A stretch of DNA of 64,000 nucleotides from DATKCT01 sp035513055 (GCA_035513055.1 DATKCT010000066.1:1-64000), one strand, 5' to 3'. Positions 10,701 through 18,080 are shown, numbered from the stretch's first letter. The notes: generated by a model from the sequence alone, not told the origin. Translations and numbers: made by a program.

Positions 10701-12588
10701 CGCCGCGCCAAGCAATCCCACGCGAAGCCTCAGCGAATGGTTCTCTGTTCGCGCCTGGCGACCAGATCTCCCGCGCCCCTTGAAACGGGCGCCGGAGACC
10801 GGTCCGCGACGCTGGCTCTTCTTTCTCGACGGCTCTGCGTTGGCGCTGCGGCTTTGCGCCTATTTGGGAAACGAAGGATCCGCAATCCCAGTCACGCCGG
10901 GTAGGGATTTCGGATGGATAGAATCGGGTTTCCAGATCGATCCGGCCAACCGCGACCATTATCAGCGCCTCTTAGCAGAGCTGCATCAGAGGGATGCTGT
11001 CCCGACTGACGTTGTCCATTTCTGGAACGAGGACGTTCCAGACCCTCGAAGCCCCGAAAACCTCGCCCCAGCCTTCTTCAGCCTCCTTTACCTCGTCCAA
11101 GCCCTCGGAGCGCTTCCTGGCGAACCCCCCGTTCGCATCACCGCCGTCACCGATCGCGGATACAGCGTTGCTGGGGACGAGGAGATCCAGCCCGAGGCGG
11201 CGCAGGTCTTGGGGCTCTGCCGCGTCGCCAGTCTCGAGCTTTCCAACGTCGATTGCCGCAATGTCGATCTCTCCAAGTCTGATTGGACCGGCGCCGTCAG
11301 CGATGAGGCTTTCCGGCTGCTAACTGAGGAAATGTTGACCCAAGACTGGAAGCCAGTCGTCGCCCATCGCCGGGCCCGGCGATGGATCGAAGCCTTTGTT
11401 CCAATCCGCCTCCCGCCTATCTCCCAAGACCCCCCCGCCAGGCTCCGCCAGGGCGGAACCTACCTGATCACCGGCGGCCTTGGCGGCATTGGCCTGGCCA
11501 TAGCCGATTACCTCGCTCGACGCCTCAGCGCCCGGCTCGTTTTGACTGGCCGGTCAGCCCTGCCCAACACCGAACGCTGGAGTGAGATCCTCTCGACAAA
11601 CGACGCCGGACATGACCCCGGGATCACGGAAAAGCTCCGATCCATCGCGAAGCTGAAGGAAGCCGGAGCGGAAGTCATGGCCGTTCAGGCCGGCGTCTCC
11701 GATCTCATCAGCATGCAGAAAGTCATCGCGGATGCCGAAAAATGCTTCGGTCCGATTCACGGCGTCGTGCACGCCGCCGGCATTCCCGGCGACGGAATCA
11801 TCCTCCTCAAAGATCCCGCCCTCGCGGTCGAGGTGCTCAAACCCAAGATCGCGGGAACCCAAGTGTTGGGCCAGTTGATCGCCGGAATGGATCTCGACTT
11901 CTTCCTGCTCTGTTCTTCGCTCAACTCGCTCGCTGGCGCTCCCGGCACAGTCGATTACGCCGCCGCCAACGCCTACCTCGATGCTTTCGCCCGAAGATTC
12001 CAGGCCGATACCGGCATCTTCACGGTTTCCGTCAACTGGTGCCGCTGGCGCGAAGCCGGTATGGCCGCCAGAGCTGCTGCGCCATCGGTCTCGCCGCGCC
12101 AGGCCGGCATATCCAATGCCGAAGGCGTGGAGGCATTCCTGAGAATCCTGGACAGTTGCCCCGACTCTCAGGTCGCCGTGTCTGAGGTCGACCTCAATTC
12201 CCTCCTCGCGCCGCGGGATCAGCCGGAGAAATTCCCCTCGCCCGCAGCCGCCCCAGAGGCCCTGCAAGCCGCCCCAGACGCCGCATCCAGCCCGCCGGTC
12301 GATGCCCGCGCGCGCCTCTCCACCGCCTATGTTCCGCCCGACGAGGGCATCGAACGCCGGATCGCCGAAATCTGGGAACGCCTCTTCGGCATCGCGCCGC
12401 TAGGAGCAAACGACGACTTTTTCGAACTCGGCGGTCATTCTCTCCTGGCCGTCCAACTGCTGAGCCGCCTGCGCGAAGTCAACCCGAATGCGGCCCTGAC
12501 ATTGCCGCAATTCTTTGACAACTCCACCGTCCGCCGCCTCGCCACCCTCCTGGGAGCTGCCCCAGAAAACACGCCCGGTCCAGACTAG
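4732..12588 (+). CDS. hybrid NRPS-PKS: C-A-PCP-KS-AT-KR-ACP
   Basis: A 2618-aa hybrid megasynthase. Order by residue: short N-terminal linker; C domain (~45-480, HHIAADG near 182); A domain (~500-1000, TSGSTGKPKG near 659); PCP (GGHSLLLL near 1041); KS (~1107-1530, active Cys in STCSTSL, His in EAHGTGT and SNLGH); AT (GQGTQHAG, GHSAGEY, and HAFH, the malonyl-CoA type); KR (TGGLGGIG near 2245, Ser/Tyr region CSSLNS...DYAAANAY); ACP (GGHSLLAV). The A-domain residues read DLFNNALTYK, a code known for Ala/Gly activation. KS-AT-KR after an amino acid module gives a beta-hydroxy-gamma-amino acid (statine-like) unit. There is no DH, ER, TE or reductase domain, so release must be encoded elsewhere or has been lost. 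The next 3 kb is decayed mobile DNA. Confidence 0.95.
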   Translation: MNESNMAEPRDPAANLSLEARALLEKRLLLLQARRPSSQTIRRRSLLPLSPLSFAQQRLWFLDRMEPGLPLYNIPIALRLSGPLDASLLERSLREIVRRHQVLRTTFPAEKGEPVQRIHPDPNFTLSIVSLLDLPETEREFHALRKISEEAVRPFDLSSDLMLRAALFRLTEGEHFLLLVLHHIAADGWSLHILFRELSLLYQAFAAGESFPLPDLPIQYADYASWQRELLESDAIHALVDYWRKQLEGAPGVLDLPFSQPRSHSQNHRGARCRLTLSRQLTQGLQALSRRHDATLFMTLLAAFNVLLCRYTERDDILVGSPIAGRDRSEVEGLVGFFVNTLVLRASLSGDPSFPELLRRVRDVTLGAYSHQNLPFEKLVEILQPERRVDRSPLVQILFALQNIPQAPLELPDIAVQSQELELASAKFDLSLGIEETAEGLTLAAAYSTSLFEAADIRRMLDHYLTLLDGIVSDPDRPIGTLPLLTQFERRQILEVWSGASRAAVSSPLCLHQFFEAQAARTPEALAVDFRGQQLTYDELNRRANRLAHRLISMGAGPEQLAGILMERSLDLLVGILAILKSGSAYVALDPKYPPARLAFMLEDAAATLLLTQTSLAGQWRDHAGAVVCVDDGLETVAPGPDCNPPNRAAPGNLAYVIYTSGSTGKPKGVAIEHQNAAAFLAWVHEVFPAEQIQGVLFSTSICFDLSIFEIFAPLSCGGAVILVENFLELPSLRSLEPVTLVNTVPSAISELLKNTRMPLSVSTVNLAGERLTNELVRRIYQEPSIERVYDLYGPSEDTTYSTYALRSADGPYTIGRPITGTQVYLLDDHLQPVPAGVPGELYIGGSGLARGYLNRPSLTAERFVPNPLPEAQGGRLYRTGDRCRWRPDGSLELLGRNDHQVKLRGFRIELGEIESAIREDPAVRESVVILRRDDPGDPRLVAYLTAEDGQGPTAKTLRSRLRLTLSEHMIPSAFVVLTALPLTANGKVDRAALPSPLPPPPDRKEPVAPRSNLESRLLLIWSEALGRTGIGVRDNFFDAGGHSLLLLQVHSRIVEELGYDITVLELFQHPTIDSLAARLSADDSVNTAAPPRPETHKPRPRPSADASIALLAMNGRFPGASNVAALWESLCAGAEGIRTFSGEELLAAGVDPSLLTNPAYVKARGIIDGADLFDAEFFGYTPREAQWIDPQQRLFLECAWEALETAGCDPDRYDGLIGVYAGATTNSYLDNLLSNPEILAEAGLMQCALAANKDFLTSRVAYKLNLRGPAVNVQSTCSTSLVAIHMACQSLIQGECDLALAGGVAISVPVVQGYLYQEGGIASPDGHCRAFDARAQGVVQGNGVALVVLKRLADALAGGDSIRAVIRGSAVNNDGGLKVGFTAPSIEGQAQVIALAQSLAGIHPDSIGFVEAHGTGTKLGDPIEIAALAKAFRRRTSRRGFCALGSIKSNLGHLNESAGAAGFIKAALCLEHQRIPPSLHFHQPNPALDLENSPFFVNSQCLDWRSSSDTPRRAAVSSFGLGGTNAHALLEEAPPLPPSIPGRDRQLWVVSARTAPELETSSSNLAQHLRSHPDISLADAAFTLQTGRRAFDHRRAFVARNHAEVLAALDGPAPHSGFRGCCPGGTPPAVFLFPGQGTQHAGMTRKLYSSEPAFREVVDACLACLRDDLDLDLRPVLYPDDRNLTDAHDRLQRTALAQPALFVVEYALAQLWRSWGIEPAACIGHSAGEYVAACISGVLHWKDALRLVTIRGRLMEDMPEGVMLAVPLSEQELSERLRSTPGLWIAAVNAPALSVVSGLSDRIANFESQLNQEGIAGRRLHTSHAFHSGLMDQAAAAFAEAAKDVAISPPQIPYPSNLTGRWITEQDLRDPAYWARHIRQTVRFGEGLSCLLENPRNILLEVGPGRVLTSLARQHPRCGPDRLVIPSLPGPQDTEDDIAALLSGLARLWTAGATVDWGRFHESSRRRRVGLPTYPFTRQRYWVDKPPRAAAPSNPTRSLSEWFSVRAWRPDLPRPLKRAPETGPRRWLFFLDGSALALRLCAYLGNEGSAIPVTPGRDFGWIESGFQIDPANRDHYQRLLAELHQRDAVPTDVVHFWNEDVPDPRSPENLAPAFFSLLYLVQALGALPGEPPVRITAVTDRGYSVAGDEEIQPEAAQVLGLCRVASLELSNVDCRNVDLSKSDWTGAVSDEAFRLLTEEMLTQDWKPVVAHRRARRWIEAFVPIRLPPISQDPPARLRQGGTYLITGGLGGIGLAIADYLARRLSARLVLTGRSALPNTERWSEILSTNDAGHDPGITEKLRSIAKLKEAGAEVMAVQAGVSDLISMQKVIADAEKCFGPIHGVVHAAGIPGDGIILLKDPALAVEVLKPKIAGTQVLGQLIAGMDLDFFLLCSSLNSLAGAPGTVDYAAANAYLDAFARRFQADTGIFTVSVNWCRWREAGMAARAAAPSVSPRQAGISNAEGVEAFLRILDSCPDSQVAVSEVDLNSLLAPRDQPEKFPSPAAAPEALQAAPDAASSPPVDARARLSTAYVPPDEGIERRIAEIWERLFGIAPLGANDDFFELGGHSLLAVQLLSRLREVNPNAALTLPQFFDNSTVRRLATLLGAAPENTPGPD

Positions 12589-12598
12589 CTCAAATTGG

Positions 12599-13021
12599 TC
12601 AAAAGCCTATCACTTTCACGGGATTCTGGGCGGTTTTTCGCAATGTTCGTTGCATAAGAGAGTCTTTATCGACCAGATTGAAGACACTCACGACCCCCGC
12701 CATCGCCTGGTCCCGGATGGAACCATGGAGATGTTCACGCACCCACGATGCCGCGGCCTGTGGATCCTGACGGGTCAAATGTCCCATCACTGCTTCCACG
12801 TGCATGCCCTTTCTCGGGGTATCCGGCATAAGCGCAAAAGCTTCGGCTGCCTTGGCAGGATCGCGCTGAAGGCTCACGGACACGATTTTGGAGAGCGCCT
12901 CGGTGCGATGATATCTGTCTTCGATCGAGGAGACCCATCGGACAGCCGCAGCCGGATTTCGCTTGGCCAGCGCTTCAGCGACCGCTTTCCAGGCCTCACG
13001 TTGCGCTACAGGATTGCGCAA
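12599..13021 (-). pseudogene. fragment of a helical-repeat protein (inverted piece)
   Basis: A 140-codon frame (first start is TTG) with a repeated pattern RNPAAAVRWVSSI, RDPAKAAEAFALM, QDPQAAASWVREH. This resembles the HEAT-like 'DPAAAAxWVxxLP' repeat proteins found in large numbers in Verrucomicrobia and Planctomycetes, whose function is not known. There is no signal peptide and no proper N-terminus, and no convincing start lies upstream. At base 13022 the protein-like coding switches to the plus strand. I read this as a broken gene whose part has been inverted, or two paralogue fragments joined. A short inverted repeat, TTGCGC/GCGCAA at 13001-13021, sits at the junction. Confidence 0.5.
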
Positions 13022-13333
13022 CGAAGAGATGCCGCCGCCCGCTGGGATCCTTTGACTACGTCTGCCTGGATCAGTACTTTGCCGCCCGAAGCGGTTTCCG
13101 ATTCAGCCGTAACCGCATTGCTCGACGCCATTCCCGATGACCCTGGAGGAGCCCTGCTTTGCTCCCTTCAACTCGACGATCCCGGCATCCGCCTATCCAG
13201 GGCGAGGGAATACGCTGTCAGTGCGTATGAGAAGGATCCTGAATCATTTGTTAGTCTATTCAACGCCCTTTCTTTCTCCGACGAAGAAAGGGCTCTCATT
13301 CTCGGGTCCCTAAGCTCCTCCGATAGTGACTGA
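13022..13333 (+). pseudogene. C-terminal fragment of a helical-repeat protein
   Basis: In plus frame 2 the ~100 residues up to TGA at 13331 read like the tail of the same repeat family: AAARWDP, TSAWISTLPPEAVSDSAV, then FNALSFSDEERALILGSL. The frame stays open upstream to 12515, but there it is antisense to the minus-strand fragment and overlaps the NRPS-PKS end, so only the portion from about 13022 looks genuine. The stop overlaps the GTG start of the following frame by 8 bases, which suggests that an ancestral plus-strand gene pair once lay here. Confidence 0.45.
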
Positions 13334-13559
13334 CACGACCAAATGGCTTCTCGTTGCCGTATCCTGCATTCTCGGCCTGGTCTCCGGCGGCGCCTTGCGC
13401 TCTAGCGCTCGCTGGTGGTCTCTGAACGACAATGAGGCCAAGCCTTCTTCGTTAAGATCGGGACGCAATCCTTCCTTGATTGGTCGAGATACAGCGGTCT
13501 CTTCGAGGGCCTTTCAGGGGCTAACTCGTGTCGGCGCGCCGGGCGCGGCGGTGAGGTAG
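13326..13559 (+). pseudogene. N-terminal stump of a membrane-anchored protein
   Basis: A GTG start overlaps the preceding stop. The first ~35 residues form a plausible membrane anchor or signal segment (KWLLVAVSCILGLVSGGAL). After about residue 60 the frame runs antisense into an Uma2-like remnant and ends at 13559, so the original gene seems to have been cut. No family is recognisable from what is left. Confidence 0.35.
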
Positions 13560-13711
13560 ACGAACATACGCCCCTCGAGGTCGCAGATCCAGAGTTCCTC
13601 GGCGCCGGCCTCGAAGCAGAGACGTTTCCTTTCAGCGATTACCCCCTTGAGGTCGTGCTCGCCCGGTGAAGGCAGAACTCCACTCGTGATGGCGAGACCG
13701 TGGCATCCTGG
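13514..13711 (-). pseudogene. Uma2-family nuclease-like remnant
   Basis: Translating the minus strand in the frame that ends with TGA at 13514-13516 gives LKGVIAERKRLCFEAGAEEL followed by WICDLEGRMFVYL. This matches the C-terminal half of Uma2-family (PF05685, PD-(D/E)XK-like) proteins, which typically carry EKRxLYFEAGAEEVWICDLDGRM. No intact N-terminal half is visible and no start codon fits. Uma2 genes are abundant accessory genes in cyanobacteria and PVC bacteria with no settled role. I infer a truncated copy. Confidence 0.5.
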
Positions 13712-13771
13712 GATCCTGAACCTTGGGGCACACCGAGGGGGGAGCGCCAGCCGATGCGAAGCACACCCAGC

Positions 13772-14740
13772 TCAAATCTCCTCGGTGAAGGCTTCCAACG
13801 ATTGGCATTGGATGGCAGTCCGGAGCAGCTCTTGGAGCATAGCGTCGTCTTCAATGCCATGCACGGCTTCCTTCAGACCCACGGGAATGCGGCCAAAGCG
13901 GATGGTCAGCACCTCCAAGATGTATTCTTGACGGCCTTCCTGCCGGCCTTCCTGGCGACCTTCCTGCCGGCCTTCCTGGCGGTAACGTTGGGCGAGACTC
14001 ATCACGGCGCTACGGGTTCCCGGGTCGTTGATCTTAGCCACTCTCGCTTCGAAGGACTCCCTGTCAATCTCGGCGCCCAGGATGTAACGCAGCACGAGTT
14101 GAAGAACCCGGCGCGGAACACGGAGGATCAGCTCTTCATCCCACAGGGCGTCGTCGAGCAGCCGTCCCAGGCGTTCGGCCTTCATGGCGCGCAGGACAAG
14201 GATTCCCGCAGGGGCGCCGGGAATGGCCTCGAAGGCCATGGCTGCGAGCTGGAGGTGGGCGAAGAAGAAATCCGGCAGGAAGGCAAGAAGGTCACTGGCG
14301 AGGGATTCGGGCACATCGCACAGCGCGGCGAACTGTGGGGAAATTTCCCAGGTCTCCGCATTCTGGGAGAGGACTACAGGGAGGATGACCGGCAAGCGTT
14401 CGCGGGCGGGGTTGGTTTCGACGAGGTTCTCCCAGATGCGGACCATGTAGCGCAGAAGGCGCAGCGGGAGCAGTCGATCCCGAGTGCTTTGGTGTTCGAA
14501 TAGCAAGTAGATCAGGCAGTCGTGGCCGGCCAAGGGTGCGGAGAAGAGCAGGTCGGTGTGGGAGCGGCTGAAGTGCGAGTCGATGAAAGAGCCTGGTTGG
14601 TGGCGGAGTTGGGACCAGTCGATAGCGGCGGCGATAGGCTGAGGGAGTTTGGCTTGCAGCAGTGCGGCGGTGTTCTCCGCCCTCCGGAAGGTGATGGAGA
14701 AGAGCTTGTCGTTGGGTTGATGAGATTTCTCACCAGGCAC
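13772..14740 (-). CDS. Rpn family recombination-promoting nuclease/putative transposase
   Basis: A 322-aa protein with the layout of the Rpn/PF04754 family: an N-terminal PD-(D/E)XK-like domain (PNDKLFSITFRRAENTAALL, then HTDLLFSA and YLLFEHQST), a middle helical region, and a charged C-terminus. E. coli RpnA-D are DNA endonucleases that raise RecA-independent recombination; the role here is by analogy. The putative catalytic positions (D in HTDLLF, E-x-Q in FEHQS) are present. Near residue 245 there is a run of four RQEG units plus RQE, encoded by 12-base DNA repeats. The frame is full length, in contrast to the surrounding remnants, so this may be the active element of the island. The first codon at 14740 is ATG. 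Confidence 0.8.
   Translation of the reverse strand: MPGEKSHQPNDKLFSITFRRAENTAALLQAKLPQPIAAAIDWSQLRHQPGSFIDSHFSRSHTDLLFSAPLAGHDCLIYLLFEHQSTRDRLLPLRLLRYMVRIWENLVETNPARERLPVILPVVLSQNAETWEISPQFAALCDVPESLASDLLAFLPDFFFAHLQLAAMAFEAIPGAPAGILVLRAMKAERLGRLLDDALWDEELILRVPRRVLQLVLRYILGAEIDRESFEARVAKINDPGTRSAVMSLAQRYRQEGRQEGRQEGRQEGRQEYILEVLTIRFGRIPVGLKEAVHGIEDDAMLQELLRTAIQCQSLEAFTEEI
13925..13981 (-). repeat. 12-bp tandem repeat coding for RQEG
   Basis: Four 12-base units plus a 9-base partial unit within the Rpn gene, each encoding Arg-Gln-Glu-Gly. Two codon variants alternate, so a 24-base higher-order unit is also seen. Copy number change would alter the length of the charged linker without shifting the frame. 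Confidence 0.85.
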
Positions 14741-14835
14741 GGGAAAAGCGATAGGCTGAAGGGGGGCGAGTCCTGAGTCAATAAACTTGCCGGGAAAGGG
14801 GTCGCATCAGTAGCCGGGGGCGGCATGCTTGGTCC

Positions 14836-14969
14836 ATGCCGCGGCAGGTACGCATCGAGTACGAGGATGCGGTCTACCACGTGATGGCGCGCGGCGACCG
14901 CCGGGAGGCGTGTGCGACTGGGAGCGAGAGACGTTCCTTGCGGCGCTGTGTGAGGGGGCTGGCGGGTGA
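14836..14969 (+). pseudogene. REP-associated tyrosine transposase (RAYT) N-terminal stump
   Basis: The start MPRQVRIEYEDAVYHVMARG and the following GDRRE are the hallmark N-terminus of RAYT/Y1 transposases (PF01797). Right after GDRRE the expected continuation appears in another frame (DWERETFLAALCEG) and ends at TGA 14967-14969. The rest of the domain, including the catalytic Tyr, is missing. It is therefore a frameshifted and truncated relic. A 14-base near-repeat (GAGGGGGCTGGCGG) follows. Confidence 0.65.
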
Positions 14970-15069
14970 GGGGGCTGGCAGCCGACCAATTACTTTTCCC
15001 CATCCAGCGACAATTGTTTTTCTCCACGGGAGGAGCTGATCAGTGCGGTTGGTTCGCTGTGGGTTTCGG

Positions 15070-15345
15070 TCGAATTGGGTTTCGGATTCGTCCGCCCCGC
15101 CGGCGGCCGGCCGGAGGGCAGGTCCGTTTCGCACTTCACCGGCCAGACTTTTTCCGCGTTTCGCTGACTTCCTCCCCGAATTCCAGGATCATTCTGTGTG
15201 CACCAACCGGTCCACCGCCGCCATCGCCGTCATTGGATCGTGGAAGATCTGCTCCCAGCGACTGAAGACCAGGTTGGAGCTGATCGCTGCGCCTCTCGTA
15301 GCGCTCCGCAAAGAAGGTGAAGAGCACCTGTCGCTGGTGAGGATT
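15070..15345 (-). pseudogene. IS21-family IstB-like ATPase remnant (C-terminal part)
   Basis: The minus strand reads QVLFTFFAERYERRS and then, after a frame change, SSNLVFSRWEQIFHDPMTAM followed by AAVDRLVHT, and after another change HRMILEF. Together these match the C-terminal third of IstB, the AAA+ helper of IS21 transposition (typical text: FLAERYERRS...TSNLVFSQWDQIFKDPM). At least two frameshifts separate the pieces, and the Walker motifs and IstA are absent. It is a dead IS fragment. Confidence 0.6.
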
Positions 15346-15638
15346 TTTAATTGTCGTGCGCCACCCGGGATCTCGTTTGGCCGAGTGCCCTACCCCAGGC
15401 AAGGCCGTGCGGGATGCCCGTCCCTCGGACGAGAGGTGCCCCGCAGACCGCGCTCGAGGCCCGATCCCTTGCAACTATTTATTTAATAATGTGTCCGACA
15501 CTTAAAGGTGCCCCCCCCCTCCCCGGCCGCGCCGCGGGCCTGGGTTTCGAGGGTCCGCAGCCTTGCCGAAGCAGCACACAAGTCCCCCCGCCTCTTGACC
15601 CTTGACCGCGCCCCCCGGGCCCTGTAGCCAACTCTATC
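15346..15638. other. intergenic stretch between IS remnant and recD2
   Basis: No convincing gene. It holds an AT-rich patch (about 15476-15490) followed by the small palindrome GTGTCcGACAC (15491-15501), then a C-rich run. Short GTGTCNGACAC-like palindromes can accompany RAYT elements, so this may be a REP-like relic; that link is a guess. No clear promoter for recD2 was found. Confidence 0.4.
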
Positions 15639-17915
15639 ATGGCCGCTTCTGCTCACGGCGACCCCGATGCCGTTGAGGGTCTCGTCGAACGCGTCCTCTA
15701 CCGGGATGAAATCTCCGGCTACGCCATCTGCCGCATCGTCACATCGCCCCCAGCTCAGGGATCGTCGTCTTCGTCGCCGCGCTCAACCCCTGGCAAAACC
15801 TGCTCCCCCTCCACCTCAGGCGCGGGATCGGTCACCGTCACCGGGCGTTTCGCCTCGATTCAGCCCGGAGAACGCATCTCCTGCCGGGGTCAATGGATCC
15901 ATCACCCGGGATACGGCCTCCAGTTTCAAGCCTCCCACACCGAAACCCAACTCCCCGCCTCCCTCGCCGGAATCGAACGTTATCTCGGCAGCGGTTTGAT
16001 CGATGGCATCGGCCCGGCCTATGCCGCTCGCATCGTCCGGAAATTCGGCCAAGAGGTCTTCACCGTGCTCGACAAAAGCTCCCGCCGCCTCGAAGAAGTC
16101 GACGGCATCGGTCCGAAACGCCGTCGCGAGATCAAGAAATCCTGGGAGGAACAAAAGAGCGTCCGGCGCATCATGCTCTTCCTCCACGAGCACGGGGTGA
16201 GCACAAGCCGGGCCATCCGAATCCACCGTCATTACGGCGAAGAAGCCGAGAACATCCTCCGTTCGAATCCCTTTCAGTTAGCTCGCGACGTGCCCGGGTT
16301 CGGATTCCGCACCGCGGACGCCATCTCCCGTCAACTGGGCCTGCCCGCAGAGGCTCCATCGCGGCTCGAGGCGGGGCTGTTCCATCTCCTCGAAGAGGCA
16401 CAGAACCAGGGCCATTGCGGGTTGCCCCGGTCCACTCTCCTGGAACGTGCCGCCGCTCTCCTGGAAGCTCCGTCCGAAGCCCTGGACTCGGCCCTTTCCG
16501 GGCTGGAAACCGCCGGAGACCCCGTGACGGAAACCATCCGGGGTGAAACTCTGGTTTTTCCACGTTTCCTCAGGGAATCCGAGAAGCGCAGCGCTCAGCG
16601 CATCCGCGCGCTGGGCGAAGAGGCCCCCTCGCTCCCCTCCGTGCATCTCGAGCGCGCCCTGGAATGGTGCCGGAAACGCACCGGCCAGACCCTCGATTCG
16701 CGGCAAGCCCAGGCCGTCGCCCAGGTTCTCTCGACCCGCGTTTCCATCATCACCGGAGGTCCCGGAGTCGGAAAGACGACGGTGCTGCGAACGCTTCTGT
16801 TCATTCTCCAGGCGAAGAAAGTCGCAACGGTGCTCTGTGCTCCCACCGGGCGCGCCGCCCGGCGCATGCAGGAATCGACCGGCCAACCCGCTCACACGCT
16901 CCACCGCTTGCTCGAGTACCAGCCTGAAACGGGGTTCACCCGGTCCCAAGACCATCCCCTCGAAGGGGATCTCTTCGTCGTCGACGAGTTCTCGATGGTC
17001 GACCTCCCCCTATTCCACCACTTCCTACAGGCCTTGCCGGCCCGGGCCCATCTGCTTCTCGCCGGTGACCCGGATCAGTTGCCGTCCGTCGGCCCCGGAG
17101 CGGTGTTGTCCGACCTCCTCCAAAGCGGCGCCGTTCCCGTCGTTCGCCTAACCACAGTATTTAGGCAGTCGCGGGAAAGCTCGATTCTCGACGCCGCCGC
17201 GGCCATCAATCGCGGTCACCTGCCGGATCTTCCGCGGAACGTCCGCCGGCCAGGTTCCGATTTTTTCTTCATCGAGCGCGATGAACCCGGCGCCATTCTT
17301 CAGACCCTCGCCACTGTCCTTCGGGAGCGTTTGCCGCGCCGCCGATTCGACCCTCTCCGCGATGCGCAGGTTCTTACGCCTGTCAATCGCGGTCCTCTCG
17401 GAACGGCTTCTCTCAACACGGAACTCCAACGCCTGCTCAACCCGCCTGGAGAACACGCCCCGGAGTCCAGCCAGGGCGGCCGCATCTTTCGCGTCGGCGA
17501 CCGTGTCATCCAAGTGCGCAACAACTACGAACGCGATGTCTGCAACGGCGACCTCGGTCAGGTCGTATCGATCGAAACGGGTCCCTTTCGCATGAGCGTC
17601 GCTTTCGACGGCGAACGCCGTCTCGACTATGATTCCGCCAGTCTCGATGAAATCCGGCACGCCTACGCCATCACCATTCACAAATCCCAAGGCAGCGAGT
17701 TTCCTGCGGTGCTGGTCATCCTATCCACGGCGCACGCCCACATGCTCCGGCGCAACCTGCTCTACACCGCCGTGACCCGGGCGCGCTCCTTGGTCATCCT
17801 GCTGGGCAACCGCCGCGCCCTCGAACTCGCCGCGCAACGCGCCGACGATCGCCGCCGCATCACCGGTCTGCAATCCCTATTGGAAAACGGAGGCGCACAG
17901 TCCGGCGATGAGTGA
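15639..17915 (+). CDS. recD2: RecD2-type ATP-dependent DNA helicase
   Basis: A 758-aa SF1B 5'-3' helicase of the RecD2/YrrC type that works without RecBC in DNA repair. The N-terminal OB-like region carries helix-hairpin-helix repeats (LIDGIGPAYAARIV and VDGIGPKRRREI, ~120-165). The motor follows: Walker A GGPGVGKTT (~373), Walker B VVDEFSMVD (~448), GDPDQLPSVGPG, and the C-terminal UvrD_C_2 motif TIHKSQGSEFPAV (~680). The length is usual for RecD2. An odd feature is a Ser/Pro/Thr-rich insert of about 35 residues (around 35-70) within the first OB segment. ATG 15639 is the first in-frame start before the conserved VEGLVERVLYRD. The gene appears monocistronic and converges on nupC. Confidence 0.93.
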   Translation: MAASAHGDPDAVEGLVERVLYRDEISGYAICRIVTSPPAQGSSSSSPRSTPGKTCSPSTSGAGSVTVTGRFASIQPGERISCRGQWIHHPGYGLQFQASHTETQLPASLAGIERYLGSGLIDGIGPAYAARIVRKFGQEVFTVLDKSSRRLEEVDGIGPKRRREIKKSWEEQKSVRRIMLFLHEHGVSTSRAIRIHRHYGEEAENILRSNPFQLARDVPGFGFRTADAISRQLGLPAEAPSRLEAGLFHLLEEAQNQGHCGLPRSTLLERAAALLEAPSEALDSALSGLETAGDPVTETIRGETLVFPRFLRESEKRSAQRIRALGEEAPSLPSVHLERALEWCRKRTGQTLDSRQAQAVAQVLSTRVSIITGGPGVGKTTVLRTLLFILQAKKVATVLCAPTGRAARRMQESTGQPAHTLHRLLEYQPETGFTRSQDHPLEGDLFVVDEFSMVDLPLFHHFLQALPARAHLLLAGDPDQLPSVGPGAVLSDLLQSGAVPVVRLTTVFRQSRESSILDAAAAINRGHLPDLPRNVRRPGSDFFFIERDEPGAILQTLATVLRERLPRRRFDPLRDAQVLTPVNRGPLGTASLNTELQRLLNPPGEHAPESSQGGRIFRVGDRVIQVRNNYERDVCNGDLGQVVSIETGPFRMSVAFDGERRLDYDSASLDEIRHAYAITIHKSQGSEFPAVLVILSTAHAHMLRRNLLYTAVTRARSLVILLGNRRALELAAQRADDRRRITGLQSLLENGGAQSGDE

Positions 17916-18080
17916 GCTGCCATGCCGGCGCCTTCCGGCCAGATCGAGACGAACATTGGTCTTTTCTCGCGGATGTTCTGATGTATTGATAGTCCGAAGA
18001 TCTCTGTGGAAATGGATTCCGTCGTCTCACCCGGCGTTTGGAAAAGCGACGCCGGAGATGGTGTCTTGCGTAGTGATCCC

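Noticed and set aside
13925..13981. Regular repeats as a CRISPR array
   Set aside because: Units are 12 bases without unique spacers and code for RQEG within a gene; no cas gene is present.
18031..18055. CCGGCGT/ACGCCGG inverted repeat between recD2 and nupC as a terminator
   Set aside because: 7-bp stem with an 11-base loop but no T run on either side; too weak to call.
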